The notes beneath the pieces were generated by a model. The model did no database searches, was not told the origin of the DNA, and saw nothing but the letters and a program-made list of their open reading frames with translations. Positions 21,613 to 33,610 of a stretch of 64,000 nucleotides of DNA are shown piece after piece (position 1 is the stretch's first letter; the number at the start of each line of letters is the position of its first letter). The DNA lies in assembly GCA_950022655.1 (NCBI GenBank), contig OX465584.1, forward strand, positions 58,624,335-58,688,334, in the 5' to 3' direction. The stretch comes from Alentia gelatinosa. Its lineage: Eukaryota > Annelida > Polychaeta > Phyllodocida > Polynoidae. The position numbers and the translations under genes are program-made.

Positions 21613-21822
21613 TACAGTGATTCCTGATGGTAAATGAGACTATTATTATCGATTCTAAATAATTAGCATTAAATGAACATTCAAGAAACCATGTGCATGA
21701 TGATTTAACCTCATTATGAAAAGGACTATTTTTCCGGAATCTCCTGCATGAGATTCTGACATACCAGAATCTCCGGGTAGCTAATTCCAGGTGCCCTATA
21801 CATTTCCTAATAGATGGGTAAT
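21608..21822 (+). mobile_element. Body of subfamily Ib, internally deleted
   Basis: After TTTATTAC it jumps to GTGATTCCTGATGGTAAATG, missing about 170 bp present in 50226-50627. Ends AGATGGGTAATGAAG, a decayed copy of GGTGGGTAATAA. Contains GGAGATTCTGACATACC-type palindrome. Confidence 0.7.
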
Positions 21823-22212
21823 GAAGCTGTTTCTTTTTCGGTGTGAAATAGAGGGGTTTTAGCTTGGACAATCTTGCAAATATTGGAGATAAATTGGAGA
21901 AATGATACGTCAACGCATCATGCGCGTATAGTGCAGTGATGGCTGTAGGTATCATGTGTCCTGAAAGGGTTCAGGAACCATTCTTCTGCCTGTTACACGA
22001 TGATGTATGGTCCCAGGTGCAGGACTTGACTCGCCCAGGGGCAGACAAACTGACCAACACAAAGTTCTGTGGAGAACTGATATAGATCAAAGCTATGATG
22101 ACAGAGTGAACAAAGGACAAGCAAGGTCACACGATGGTATAGTAGACAGCCAGTACACAGACGACGAACAGGCATAAATATGGCTGAACCTCCTCGTTGT
22201 CCACGCGGTTAT
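21823..22212. other. No gene recognised
   Basis: Unassigned sequence between two composite elements; no convincing frame. Confidence 0.4.
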
Positions 22213-22367
22213 TAAATAGAACTGAACGAGAGTTAGCCTGATTAGTTTTTATGCCACGATGGACAGGTCGTGTATTACTACAAGAGGCGATAGCCGAGTG
22301 TAGTGAGTAGCAGACCTGACCGGAGTGGCTTGAAAACTAGTCAGGCTAACTCGAGTTTGGTTCTGTA
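22213..22367 (+). repeat. Hairpin of composite element, type II
   Basis: Arms of about 55 bp; the stem base GAGAGTTAGCCTG pairs with CAGGCTAACTCGAG. Tip GAGGCGATAGCCGAG is a C(GATA)G tetraloop on the plus strand, flanked by TATTACT and TAGTGAGTAG. Confidence 0.85.
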
Positions 22368-22615
22368 TTTATCCTACCCCGTCTCTACACTTCAGGTGTG
22401 TTCTATTTTTCGATTATTCTGTATCATGCTAGCAACATCTGAATGGGCATTTTGAGTGCAACCGGAACTTTTTTCGTAGTAGCTGAAATCCTGGTCTCTG
22501 ATTGGTCAATTTTTTTATTACTCTAGTGGCATAAATAACACTTTATGCCACAGCATGCCACATAAAATTTGCCTATGTTAAGTCTATGGCAGCTTTTTAT
22601 TAGGGGTAGGATAAA
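22367..22615 (+). mobile_element. Body of composite element, type II
   Basis: Inverted ends TTATCCTACCCCG and AGGGGTAGGATAAA. Contains TGATTGGTCAATTTTTTTAT and ATAAATAACACTTTATGC, shared inverted with 27927-28143. Non-coding. Confidence 0.82.
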
Positions 22616-23123
22616 GTAGGATTCACACGATGGGACAGATGGACTTGAGACAGGTGTACTTCACACCTTTGCACCAGTCGGCTACTATTTCCAGCTGGGT
22701 ACAAATTTTCACAGATTGGGGTGTTCTACAGTCTCAGGGTAACATGGCAGAATCAATTCACATGGGAAAACTTAACAGGTACATAGTCTCACCCCTACAT
22801 CCCTACACAGGGTACACAGAATAGACAGGGTAGACAGTCGCCAACTTAGGGTACTTCCCTGTGTAAATAGGTATTATTTGGGACCACTGAGGCTAACAGA
22901 TTGGAGGAGAATGTGTGAAATACATTTGTCTCACCAAAAGGCCCCTCTAAATTTTAAACCTGTTCAAACTCAAAATCTCATAAGATTCTGTTCCTTGTAA
23001 GTGGCTGTCCCCTGACTACAGTGAGACTATCCTGAAAGGTCTTGGCAGCTGATGGCGGAACTAGCAATCACTCTGTGCCCTATATGATAGCGATATAGGT
23101 GTTTCCGTTCAACACTGCCTAAC
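22616..23123. other. No gene recognised
   Basis: Short frames only; unassigned. Confidence 0.4.
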
Positions 23124-24092
23124 CCGGCGTTTACACTAGGCGATTCTGGCCGGCGATTTGTAGATTTTGCACCTCTTGACGACCATTAGCCTTAAATGCC
23201 GAGAAATCATCTAGTGTAAACGCCAATTGCCTGGCGACTGCAGATCATCTGATTATGTCTGATTACGTAATTCAGAACCAGCTGATGACTATTGGACAGG
23301 CTCTGACACCCGCGACTATTTTGAGCGGGCCTGAATTATTTGTCTACATGGGTGGCGATTCTGTGAAAATTTATAGTCATCAGTGTAAATGCTCAGGTAC
23401 ATTCTGAGGCCAACAATTTTTGAAACGGACATTGCCACCACCTGACGACTATTGACTTGACCATTTACAGTCACCATGTATTTAGTCATCTAGTGTAAAC
23501 GCCAGATTACCCAGCGTTTACACTAGACAACTATAGGCAGCGATTCTTAAATTCTGCACCACCTGACGACTACCAGCTGTAAATGGCTAGAAATGTCTAG
23601 TATTAGCGCTATGCGTGTGGCAACTGTAGATTGTCTGATTATGTAAAATTACGCAATTTAGCACCACCTGTTGGACATGCTCTGACACTGCTCACTTTAT
23701 CTATCCAGCTTGATTTAATCGTATAGATAGGTGGCGATTCACTGAAAACTTAGTCGTTGACCACCTCTTGTTTTGGCTAAAAATGTGTGTTCTGTGTTGA
23801 TGACCACAACTTTTACTTAACCCTTTTTTCACCTGCAACTTTCAATTGGGAAACACATACATTCGCCTGTAGTTTAACGATCGTTGTCTATAATCGTCTA
23901 GGGTAAACGCCTGTTTCAGTGGACAGCAGAAGTAATATCTCACTCATTTAAATGAACCTAAATCATGTAGAGTAAACTCTTAATGTGTTTCATGGGTCGG
24001 CGATTATATCGTGTAATCGAGCACCACCTCACAACTATTGGCCAGACGATGCACACTCGTCATGTGTTTGGTGGCCTGATGTAAACGCCAGG
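23124..24092. mobile_element. Cluster of MITE family I copies
   Basis: Several inverted GGCGTTTACACTAG and CTAGTGTAAACGCC ends (23124, 23219, 23491, 23510, 24080) delimit at least two or three overlapping copies. Inner motif CACCACCTGACGACTA repeats. No protein. Confidence 0.65.
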
Positions 24093-24563
24093 TCGAAAGG
24101 AAACATGACAGGCAAAGAGGGACACCATCTCATCTTATAACCATACTGCACAAGCAATCACTGCATACATGTAGTGGTCCATCATTGTATATACTTCCTA
24201 GTCAAAACCTATTCCATGAATATTGTACTTGACAAAGAATACCTGCTCTAGCAGATTGTTACTCTACACTTTCTTCTTGAAATAATAAAAAGAAATAGCA
24301 TCCCAAAGTGGCTCAAACCTTTTTCTTTTTTTTAGTAAAGATTTTTTATTACGGTCTATTACGTTCTAACGTTCACAAGTCAGACTTTAGATACTCATTA
24401 CACGTACGCTCCAAGGGCTCTATGTGTATTGATCGGAACAAATTATCGGGCACAACTTCCATCCGAAACAGAGTCCTGTAGGAAGCAGAATCAGAGCGCA
24501 AGAATGTGATTTATAAGCTACTGCGTGTAGATTCCCATGGATTGCCTGTCACTCTGGCTCTAA
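24093..24563. other. No gene recognised
   Basis: AT-rich, unassigned. Confidence 0.4.
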
Positions 24564-24869
24564 AGGCCCGTTTCCATTGGTCGACGAAGATTGCCTAGAC
24601 ATTTTGAGTTACACAGAAAGTCTGTCGGTGGTGCCACTGACTATGCGTCGGTATAGAAAAATCGCTGAGGGTAGTAGATTTCCCTTAGTGACCTACCTTT
24701 CACTTAATGGTGGCTGGTGCCACATTGCATAATCTAAGCAGAAAAAGTTGTGGGGCATTTCACGACCATAGTTGTTTACATTGACCGATATTGAGTCCAC
24801 AGTGCCAAAAGTCTGTCGGTGGTTCCTGACTGTAGATCGGTGATGGGAAATCGGCCAATGGAAACAGGC
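24564..24869. mobile_element. MITE family H, copy 1
   Basis: Inverted ends GGCCCGTTTCCATTGGTCGA and GGCCAATGGAAACAGGC, preceded by TAA. Internal inverted pair AAGTCTGTCGGTGG. PIF/Harbinger-like by GGCC ends and TWA flank (inference). Confidence 0.72.
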
Positions 24870-25557
24870 TATCGGGACCTGGGACCAGGGAGGTCGGCGG
24901 CGGTTCATCTTCACTGCATGCCCGCCCCATCTGTCCGCATCACTGCTCATGATCCCCTCCCCATTATCCTACCCCTGATATTAAATCCGATAGGCTTAAC
25001 ACTGAGTTTCCGTATGCCACGCTGACTGGCATACGGAATTTTATATGCCACCACCTGACGACTATAAATACACACTGCAAGCTGTCAGATAATTAAACTT
25101 CTGTAATTCATTAAATCGAATTCACAGTCTCTGCTTTCCTGATTCATATTTATTTATAAATGTCAGCAAATATATAGCTTTTTGACAAAGGATGGTGTCA
25201 AATTCTAAAACCGGTGATCAAAATTGGTAGGTGTAAACTTGGCTTGATGGAAACAGGTCTTATTCTTTGCACACCAACCACACAGCGCAGCCATTCCGAG
25301 AAATCTGCAATTTCTGGGATCTAGGCCCGAAAGGCAAGAAAATGAGGTTAACGATCGCTGGATTGCTGAGAATTGATGACGGGTTTAATGCTCCGGAGGG
25401 AGGATAATACTTCTGTGCAACTTAATTACAGGATGTGGTTAGAGATTACCGATGCTGTAACATTTTGATTGCTCTCTGAAAGCAGATTATTAACTCTTTC
25501 AACGTTAAAGATCATGGCGATCTAGTTAACACTGGCTCCCAACAAAGACTGCAGTAA
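24870..25557. other. No gene recognised
   Basis: Contains a small inverted repeat (TTCCGTATGCCACGCTG and CTGGCATACGGAA near 25010-25038). Otherwise unassigned. Confidence 0.4.
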
Positions 25558-25838
25558 GGCCCGGGGTCCACCTACTACGATAGAAATTTGGACCTCCCGA
25601 TATGGCACTGATACAAAAAGAAAATATCGGAGACATATCGGGAAGGTGCAAAATCGTAGATAAATGTCTAGACATGCCAATCCACCACGCATTGTATGGG
25701 GTTTTTATCGGTGTCTAATAGCAGGAACGTGGTCAACTGCCCCGATATTTGGTGACCTTCCGACTCGATTTTGATTTTGTATTGGGAGGTGCATCGTGAA
25801 CCATTCGGAGCCATATCGTAGTAGGTGGACGCCGGGCC
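25558..25838. mobile_element. MITE family A, copy 1 (PIF/Harbinger-like)
   Basis: Ends GGCCCGGGGTCCACCTACTA and TAGTAGGTGGACGCCGGGCC, with TAA on both sides as target duplication. About 280 bp, subterminal TCGTAG palindromes, central TGGATTGGCATGTC-type core. GGCC ends plus a TWA duplication are the PIF/Harbinger pattern. Confidence 0.85.
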
Positions 25839-25841
25839 TAA

Positions 25842-26330
25842 AACTCCGCATAAGCGGACATCTTCCATTCCGGGGCACAGTGGTCACTTACGCGGGGTTT
25901 TCAAGTTACCTCTGGTCCAATATGTAAGTGTTATATATCGATATGTAGAGGAGACATTTTACAAATTGTGAACCAACTTGATGGTAAATCTTATTGATTC
26001 AATAAAGGAAATTGTACAGAAAAAAACAGAGGCGATGCTAGATCTGAGATCTATTTTTCAATATCGCTATTGGGTCCGAAGTTATTAAACTTTGAATAAC
26101 AAAATGTATTTTCTATGAAAATCCTCGCACACATTCATTGAAAAAACACAAATTAATCTATTTTTGGTAGGATGTTCGTCGGAGGTGTTTCCTTACACGG
26201 GGTTTTAGGTCTTTTCGTACCGAAATAACTGTGCGCTTATGTGGGGTGTCCGTTGACGTTGAGTGTCAGACTTTGCGGGGTGGCCGCCTATGCGGGGTGT
26301 CCGCTTATGCGGGGTGTCCGCTTCTATTGT
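25842..26330. mobile_element. pogo/Tigger-like element, copy 3
   Basis: Left part CTCCGCATAAGCGGACATC; right part a series of GGGGTGTCCGCTTATGCG units ending CTTCTATTG. Interior shared with 14655-15065 (ATAGATTAATTTGTG region, inverted). Left terminus is fused to or eroded by the family A copy. Confidence 0.6.
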
Positions 26331-26361
26331 ATGTCTGATCCTTGTAATAGCTCTCCCAATA

Positions 26362-26500
26362 GCCCATTTCCATTAGCCATCACTGATATACAGTCAGGCA
26401 CCACCGACGGACCTTTAGCACTGTTGGCGCAAAATATAAATGAGCTATTAGGAGAACTAAAAACGAACTGCACTGTTTTTTTGGCCAATGGAAACGGGCC
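26362..26500. mobile_element. MITE family H, short copy
   Basis: CCCATTTCCATTAGCCATCA at the left, TTGGCCAATGGAAACGGGCC at the right, then TTA. Related copy at 27648-27782. Confidence 0.6.
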
Positions 26501-26673
26501 TTAGGCCCAGCGACCACCTTCAACGATATGGCTCCGATATGGTCTACGATGCACCTATAAAATAAAAGATTGAAATCGCGTCAGAACGTTACCTAATATC
26601 AGGACAGTTGACCACATATCTGCGATTAGACACCGATAAAAACCCCATACAATGTGTTGTGGATTGGCATGTC

Positions 26674-27526
26674 GATTATATGCCAAAGATATTATAAAAA
26701 AGACAAATCATAAACTATATAAATTGTCAAAAATGAGGAATTTTATCAACAGAAATACGGCTATCGAAGTCTACAAAACATGTATAAGACCTTACCTCGA
26801 ATACGGGGGTATCTTTCTGATAAATACATTTAGATACCATACTGAAAAGCTACAAAAGCTACAAAATCAAAGTTTAAGAATATGTTTATTAGCTTATCAT
26901 CGGACAAGCATCCATAATTTACATTCAAGAGCGAATTTACCACTGATTAAGGATAGATGGCATACACAATTGTCTAATTTTATGTTCAAAAGGTCTAAAA
27001 ATGAAAAATATATCGATAATAGAAATGTTGCTACCAGAAGGTTTGTATCAACGGTACTAAAGGTTTTCCAACCTAACTGTGAAATGTATCGCAAAAGTAT
27101 TGAATACATGGGAAGTGTATACTGGAATGGTCTACCCAACACGGTTAGACAAATCGATGAGTATAAGGAATTTAAATCTCTTTCAAAAAAGATAATGGTT
27201 GAAAAGATTCCCAAGTATTATCTGTGAAATCTTCTATTAACTTTATGTATAATACATAACTACTACAGGAAATAGAATTTCATGTATAATATACCAAGGT
27301 GGTACGCTAGAAGATGTATGAAAAAACACTTATGTTGAGAAAAAGACAGGATAGTAAGCATGTTATAAACTGTTACTACGGTACCTGCTGAAAACCAGCA
27401 CGTGATTTGTCCGACGCTGACAGGTACCGGTTATTGATCCAACTTTTAATGTACGAACCAAAATATAAGCCAACTGTAACACTACAAAGTGGTCAATAAA
27501 AGACTTGAAAAAAAAAAAAAAAAAAA
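26674..27526 (+). mobile_element. 5'-truncated LINE insertion with poly(A) tail
   Basis: Starts within the coding end of a LINE and ends in about 20 A after CAATAAAAGACTTG. The target ATGTC (26669-26673) is duplicated at 27527-27531. 5' truncation, A tail and short duplication are the hallmarks of target-primed insertion. Confidence 0.9.
26675..27227 (+). pseudogene. C-terminal part of a LINE reverse transcriptase
   Basis: Encodes the region after the polymerase palm: LYKLSKMRNFINRNT, YKTCIRPYLEYGGIF and KLQKLQNQSLRICL, typical of the thumb and C-terminus of CR1/L2/Jockey-type ORF2 proteins (KxxIxPxLxYG...LQKxQxxxLRxI). Ends VYWNGLPNTVRQID... with a natural stop. Endonuclease and catalytic YADD parts are absent, so the copy is dead on arrival. 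The open frame is intact over ~180 codons, indicating a recent insertion. The first codons of the open frame belong to the MITE, not the LINE. Confidence 0.85.
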
Positions 27527-27647
27527 ATGTCTGTACATATGTCTACGATTCTGCACCTTCCCGATATGTCTACGATATTGACTTTTTGTATCGGTGCAAT
27601 ATCGGTGGGTCTAAATTTCTATCGTAATAGGTGGACGCCGGGCCTTA

Positions 27648-27782
27648 CACTGCTGGCGCAAAACATAAATGAGCTATTAGGAGAACTAAAAAACAACTAC
27701 ACTGTTTGTTTGGCCAATGGAAACTGGCCTTTTGGAACTGAAAAGCTTCTACGCCGTTTTGTTCGGCCGATGTAAACGGTCC
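27648..27782. mobile_element. MITE family H, short copy
   Basis: ATAAATGAGCTATTAGGAGA and GGCCAATGGAAACTGGCC are shared with 26362-26500; ends at GGCCGATGTAAACGGTCC. The two flank the LINE-split MITE in the same orientation. Confidence 0.55.
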
Positions 27783-27926
27783 TTATATCTGGTCCTGACC
27801 TATTGTCCCTACATGACAGTAAACAGGCATGTCTAGGATGCCTGCTAGACCGTTATAGCCTCCACACTACCGCATGGGCAACGAGCCATATGTTCTCCTT
27901 CACCAAAATCTATAGGTCAGGAAGGC

Positions 27927-28143
27927 TTATCCTACCCCTAATAAAAAACGCCCTAGGTTTAACATTGACTCAATGTATTTGACGGAGCGTTGAATAAAGT
28001 GTTATTTATGCACCGAAGTGAATAAAAAAAACGGACCAATCAGGGACCAGATAATGAAAGTAGACCCGGCAGTGTAAAAACGCTACTATTATGGATAATT
28101 ACAAAATATTCTCTGTATATCGGTGAGATGGGGTAGGATAAAT
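27927..28143 (-). mobile_element. Body of composite element, type II
   Basis: Ends TTATCCTACCCCTAAT and GGGGTAGGATAA. Reads hairpin-then-body on the minus strand. Contains GACCAATCAGGGACC, shared inverted with 22367-22615. Confidence 0.83.
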
Positions 28144-28300
28144 ACAAAACCGAACTCGAGTTAGCCTTGTCAATGTTTATGCCACTCTGGTCAGGTCTGC
28201 TACTCACTAAACTTGGCTAACGCCTCGTGTAGTAATACACAACCTGCCCATCGTGCCATAAACATTGACAAGGCTGACTCTCGTTTGGTTTCTACTAAAT
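28142..28300 (-). repeat. Hairpin of composite element, type II
   Basis: Arms AAACCGAACTCGAGTTAGCC and GGCTGACTCTCGTTTGGTTT continue inward for ~55 bp. The tip on the minus strand is GAGGCGTTAGCCAAG, a C(GTTA)G tetraloop. Confidence 0.86.
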
Positions 28301-29107
28301 ATTAAGGACTATGGTGGGATCCGGATTCAAATCGTGTTTTCCTAAAAAATCTTGTAGATTGAGGTTTGCTGCATATCTTGTTAGTTTAAGTAATCATGAC
28401 TAACCTGATGAAGGAACTTTTATGAATCCTAAACGTTGTTATCTAATATAAGTAAATAAATACCATCCTGAACTTTTACTTCAATTCACTGTCTTGAGTT
28501 GTGCCTTCCTTACAAACTAAGTAATCATTTGTTTGTAAATGATAACTAAAGGAAAAACATTCTGTGAAATTACAATATAAAAAAATTCCATCATTTCTAA
28601 GCAAGCCTTTCTTCTCCATTTTCTGCCTACCATGACAATACTTTCACATATGGCAGATATCGCAAAAAGGGGCTTTTTGCTACTTTTCTATTTTGATAAC
28701 AATACAGTCCATTTCAATTTCTACTGAGAGTACAAGAAAAGTTAAGGTATCAAAATGATCGTGAAGGAATCTCTACTTGATTAAACTGGGTTTTAATTTG
28801 CTTCCATATGGAATTCTATAGAATCTTCACTTATAATCTAGAAGTCAAACATGTTGCCTAACTTTGATGATGATTTCTGAAAAAATGCGTCAAATATCAA
28901 AACAGATAAATTATCTAAATAACTTGAAATTATATATGACAATAAAGTCCATAATCGCTGGTTTTATATGGTACCTCTTGCAAACCTGTATATTTTGTAC
29001 AGTCTAAGTTATGACGTATATCAGGTCAAAAATAACTAGTTTTCAGTCCCCAATATGGTTGCACGGCCTATAGTAGGGAAGTAAATAGCTGACCATCCGG
29101 AGAGGCC
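28301..29107. other. AT-rich, no gene recognised
   Basis: No shared repeats or convincing frames over 800 bp. Confidence 0.45.
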
Positions 29108-29230
29108 CTGTATTATTATATACTGTGGTAGAACATCAACTTGGCGCCATGGGTGGAGGAGGGGGGTGGCGGTATTTCCAATGTTCCGTTGTTGCCGACA
29201 GAATTCATCAACATGCTGATATTAAACTTG

Positions 29231-29460
29231 TTATTTATATACCTGTGGTAGTATATTCTACACATACATCCCGCTCCTACCCACGTCGTATTTATATCTG
29301 TACGACACCTAGGTGACGTACGGGGTATGTATGTGGCATACGGGGCATGTAAGGCGGCGAAATGAAAAATCTCGCCCAGAAGCAAAGTTAAAAATAGGAT
29401 ATTTTAAGGTATATGATAATAGGAAAACAGGGTTACTGTTGCTGTATAATAAGCTTACAG
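29231..29460 (+). mobile_element. Type III body with one hairpin arm remnant
   Basis: Body 29231-29421: TTATTTATATACCTGTGGTA to AAGGTATATGATAATA; it is the inverted counterpart of 49500-49692. 29422-29460 (GGAAAACAGGGTTACTG...) matches the first arm of the hairpin at 49356, the partner arm being lost. An extra TATTATTATATACTGTGGT end lies at 29111. Confidence 0.7.
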
Positions 29461-29613
29461 ATTAATTTTACATATAGATTACGCAACAAGGCAACCACGA
29501 TTGATTCACTGAAAGACCGACAGAATGAAATCGTGTCGATTAGGTTGGTGATTCTCAAGCTTTCAATTTGAAAATCATATTGCTGTGTAACTGGAAAATA
29601 AAGCAGAAACTAA

Positions 29614-29895
29614 GGCCTGGCGTCCACCTATTACGATAGAATCGTAGACCTCCCGATATGGCACCGATACAAAATGACAAAATTGGTGCCATATCGGGAA
29701 GGTGCAAAATCGTAGACATATGTCTTGACATGCCAATCCACCACGCATTGTATGGGGTTTTTATCGGTGTCTAATCGCAGAAACGTGGTCTACTGCCCCG
29801 ATAATAGGTGACCTTCCGACGCGATTTTGATTTTGCATCGGGAGGTGCATCGTAGGGCATATCGGTGCTATATCGTAGTGAGTGGACGCCGGGCC
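29614..29895. mobile_element. MITE family A, copy 3
   Basis: GGCCTGGCGTCCACCTATTA to GTGGACGCCGGGCC with TAA on both sides. Confidence 0.85.
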
Positions 29896-30645
29896 TAAGC
29901 ATCCACTTCATCCTGACCGATTCTTTGATTCCGACGCACTGTCAGTGCGACTCCAACAGACAAAAAGTCGGTGCCATTTTTTTCGATCAATGGGAACGAG
30001 GTTCTACAGTGTATGTTTTTTTCAAAAGCGCGATTTGTTTTCTCGAAACCGCGATTTTCGAAACCGCGATTTTCGAAACAGCGATCCCTCGAGCGATTGC
30101 GTGAACGAAAAAAATAAAACCCAGAGGTTCTACTTTAAAGTTGTGATGTGTGAATGGGTCGGCATGAAACCTGTTTACCAACTTTTACCTCAGCTGTCAA
30201 ACTTAATCACCTAATGGTATCTGGAGGGATTAAAAAGGTAGACCCCGTTAAAAGCTTAATTTGAGTATTGATGTCTCTGTCTGCTATGAAACAGCCCTTA
30301 GCATCCTACCGTCTCGACATGCAGACTAGGAAAGCAATGGTCGCTCACAGGCAATCTGTCTGCCTTAATCAGACATCAGGCAAGAGCGGCATTAGTCGCA
30401 CTTTCATGAAGGGACAAAAACATGATTATGCTCCTACGGACTTCGCATAGAATCAGGACTCCATAGATTCCAGTCGGTGTCTAGTTTTGTAGGCTTACTG
30501 AATACCAATGAATGCAATATTGGAATACTAGATGATATCTGAAGAGAGGGTTGCTGTGGGGGTGCGTTAGAAATATGCGATAATTCTCTCAAGATCAGAT
30601 ATCTCGATGCTAATAGCATATCAGATCAACACAATAACCAAGGAT
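29896..30645. other. No gene recognised
   Basis: Short reiterated TTTCGAAACCGCGA units at about 30035-30085 next to a family H-like scrap (GTCGGTGCCATTTTTTTCG). An open frame at 30268-30450 has no recognisable product. Confidence 0.4.
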
Positions 30646-31235
30646 ATTTTATTGTGTGGCGACTACAGATTGTCAGATTACGCCAGATTACGTCAGATTA
30701 TGTAGTTTTGCACCAACGGGGGATTATGTAGACTATTCGGCACATAATTTATGACAGCATTATTCGCTTACATTTGAGCGATCTTCCATAATGGGGTCAA
30801 CATGGAGAGACAGCACAGTACTTGACAAGACAACACAGGACAGAGATACAATATGTACAAAATTACCAAGTCTTACAACCAATAAACATCCTTTTTTTTT
30901 TAAGCATCATATCCATGATTAACGTCATTACAAAGAATAATTTTCTTCACCGTTGTGCTAGCTACTCAATGTCTTCCATATTTATTATGTTTGGGAGCCA
31001 TTCCTTCACTTTCCTTCACAGACTACTTGATAGCTGGCGACTATTTCAAGCCGGCTGGAATTAGTCGTCCAGACAACTGGTGATTCTGTGAAATCTCAGT
31101 TGTCGACCACTCTGTGTCGACGACCACAAGGTTTTACTTGGTTATTTTTCAGCTGGGATTTTCTAATTGGAAACAGATATATTCACCTATAGTTTAAAAT
31201 TCAAAATTCGTTGCCTACAATCGTCCAGGGTAAAC
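30646..31235. mobile_element. MITE family I, diverged copy
   Basis: GTGGCGACTACAGATTGTC, GGCGACTATTTCAAGCCGGC and the end CCAGGGTAAACGCC match 23124-24092. Confidence 0.5.
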
Positions 31236-31640
31236 GCCTGCTTAGGTGGACAGCAAGAAATAATACGTTCCTGGTTTAAGAGATGAAAAATCGTTTATAT
31301 AGGGGACAGAGCCATTGTTAGTTCATAAAGCAGTCACTAGGTGGCTAGCAGTAAGGCAGGCCCCTTGGAGGGACAGATCCATATTCTTGCTCTTTGTTCC
31401 TAGACTCTCTACACCTATCCCAGAGCAAGATTAGATAACGATTAAACCTAAGACATCGAACATTTGAATACATATGTAAAGAAGGCTAGAGTCGTGAGAG
31501 TTCCCAATTATCACTCACTTCTTTTGCACCTCCATTAGTGAAGAACACCTAATTTTTCACCTCCATTAATGATGAATACATACTCAGAGGGCGTCATGGC
31601 AGCCCCCATGGCTCATAAGCTATATGCCAGATAGTGTAAA
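31236..31640. other. No gene recognised
   Basis: Unassigned; a duplicated TTTTTCACCTCCATTA motif lies near 31526-31570. Confidence 0.4.
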
Positions 31641-32121
31641 GCCCAACGCCCATCTACCGATTCAGGGTTGAACGATTAGTTCACAAATCGTATGCAAGTC
31701 ATTGAACTTGTCGCAAGCAAATTACATAATACCTCGGCCTGTGTCGGCCACCCAATCAAGCCTCATTTACCAATGTTCCACTGTCGGCGACAAGATTTAT
31801 CGACATGTTGATGAACTTTTCGTCACCGATTTTGGAACATAGAAACCACAACTTGTCGGTGACAAAAGAACATCTGAAGGAGGTGGTTCACTAATCCGTG
31901 GCTCACCCTTGCCTAGCTGTCCTACATCTATCGGCTACAGCCGACTGTTAGGATGCCTCGCCTGAGACAAATTACCGCCCGTTTGTCGCCAACAAAGGTA
32001 CATCAATATTCCGAAATCTGTATCCTCTAGGATGCCTTGCCTGAGACAAATTACAGCCTGTTTTTTTGTTCTTTTTGTCCCCGACAAAGGTACATAAATG
32101 TTCCAAAATCGGTAGATGGGC
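31641..32121. mobile_element. MITE family D, copy 2
   Basis: GCCCATCTACCGATTCAGGG to AATCGGTAGATGGGC. Right half contains a direct duplication of GATGCCT.GCCTGAGACAAAT (31953, 32040). Confidence 0.75.
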
Positions 32122-32268
32122 TTAATATGCCTCTTTGATATACGACTATTGTGGCCTACATGCATGTATAATCGAGCATCCATGTGCACTGACGACTATT
32201 GGCTAGGCGAGCTACAGGCGTCGCATTTTCAGTCATCTAGTGTAAATGCCCGGTTAGGGGACTCCTTA

Positions 32269-32549
32269 GGCCCTGAGTTCACCTACTCGATATAGCTCCG
32301 ATATGGTCTACGATGAACCTCCTGATACAAAATCAAAATCGCCTCGGAAGGTCATATAATATCGAGGCAGTTGACCACGTTTCCGCGATTAGGCACCGAA
32401 AAGAACCCATTACGATGCGTGGTGAATTGGCATGTCTAGACACATGTCTACGATTTTGCACCTTCCCGATATGTCTCCGATATTCGCTTTTTGTATCGGT
32501 GCCATATCGGTAGGTCTAAATATCTATCGTAGTAGGTGGACGCCAGGCC
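32269..32549. mobile_element. MITE family A, copy 4
   Basis: GGCCCTGAGTTCACCTACTC to TAGTAGGTGGACGCCAGGCC, TTA on both sides. Confidence 0.83.
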
Positions 32550-32961
32550 TTATATAGACACACATGAAAAGTATAAAAACACGCTATACGTATACATATA
32601 GGCAAATTTTACCGAAATGTCCATTATATTTCTTAGCAAGTATCAGGTATGTTGATTCGCTTCTGTACATGGAATTCGATAAACTGTTTACTTTGGGCCA
32701 CGTATAATATATCAATAGAAGAAGCATCTATCAAGTGCTCTTGCAGTTAAAGATTAAATACGTATAGCAAATCGATACGCACTCGGGTCAATGGTGCCTT
32801 TGAGAGAATCCTGTATCGATTTTAGTTTAGCGGTGTTAAGTTACACCTCAGGATTAAATTCTCAATTTGAATAAGATTCATGTTTCTTATGGGGCACGAC
32901 GAGGAGGGCCCTGATGAATGCTGAGCAACTCACGAGGGAAAGTTTTTATTTAAGCCTGGTA
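32550..32961. other. No gene recognised
   Basis: Unassigned AT-rich sequence ahead of the hairpin cluster. Confidence 0.4.
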
Positions 32962-33420
32962 TACATACACAATATTGACTAGTTTCAGATACAAGCGGCC
33001 GTATGCTCCGAGGAGTTGACGCGTAGTAATATCCGAGCGTATGCGAGGATATTGCGCAGAGTCAACTCCGAGGGTAGGTTTTAATTTAAGCCTGGTTAAA
33101 TACACAATATTGACTGGTTTCAGATACAAGCGGCCGTATGCTCCGAGGAGTTGACACATAGTAATATATGAGCGTATGCGAGGATATTGCGCAGAGTCAA
33201 CTCTGAGGAGCATGCAACCGCTTTTATCTGAAACCAGTCTATATTGTATTTATTATCCACCTTTTCTGGACAAGTTTTTTTTAGTTTTCTTTTTTTAACT
33301 TGTATTTAGGTATAGACGTAGTATGCATTCTCCAGGTTCGGCCTTAGTAATATCCGAGGTATGCAGATACAACTCCGAGGAGCACACAGCTACTTTTATC
33401 TGAAACCAGTCTATATTGTA
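32962..33420 (+). repeat. Cluster of three subfamily Ic hairpin units
   Basis: Complete hairpin at 33101-33248 (TTGACTGGTTTCAGATACAA with its complement; tip GAGCGTATGCGAGG). A preceding unit (32962-33074) lacks most of its second arm and a following one (33327-33420) most of its first. Each carries AGTAATAT..GAG at the centre. Looks like serial duplication with arm loss. Confidence 0.8.
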
Positions 33421-33610
33421 TTTATTATCCACCTTTTCTGGACAAGTGGCATGTCGATATCAGTTCATTTTAGTTATGCACTATTTTTCCGTATGCACTA
33501 CTTTCCGTATGCGCCACCCGGAGCATACAACATATCCGTATGCGCCGGGTATGTGCATACAAACTCCCTATGTGTTTTCTATGGACACTTTGTATTAGGT
33601 GGATAATAAA
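33419..33610 (+). mobile_element. Body of composite element, subfamily Ic
   Basis: Ends TTTATTATCCACCTTTT and ATTAGGTGGATAATAAA. Internal inverted CCGTATGCGCC motifs echo the tip sequence of its hairpin. Confidence 0.82.

Larger units (their letters stand above)
26504..27644. mobile_element. MITE family A, copy 2, split by a LINE
   Basis: TTA flanks both outer ends (26501-03, 27645-47). Left half to ATTGGCATGTC at 26673, right half from 27527 (ATGTCTGTACATATGTC) to GGACGCCGGGCC. The halves rejoin to the family pattern once the LINE is removed. Confidence 0.85.

Noticed and set aside
27520..27530. Poly(A) tract as an mRNA 3' end of a host gene
   Set aside because: The upstream frame is LINE ORF2 and the tract is bracketed by a target duplication, so it is a retrotransposon tail.
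30268..30450. 60-codon plus-strand frame with protein-like composition
   Set aside because: No family, poor start, no clear splice sites.
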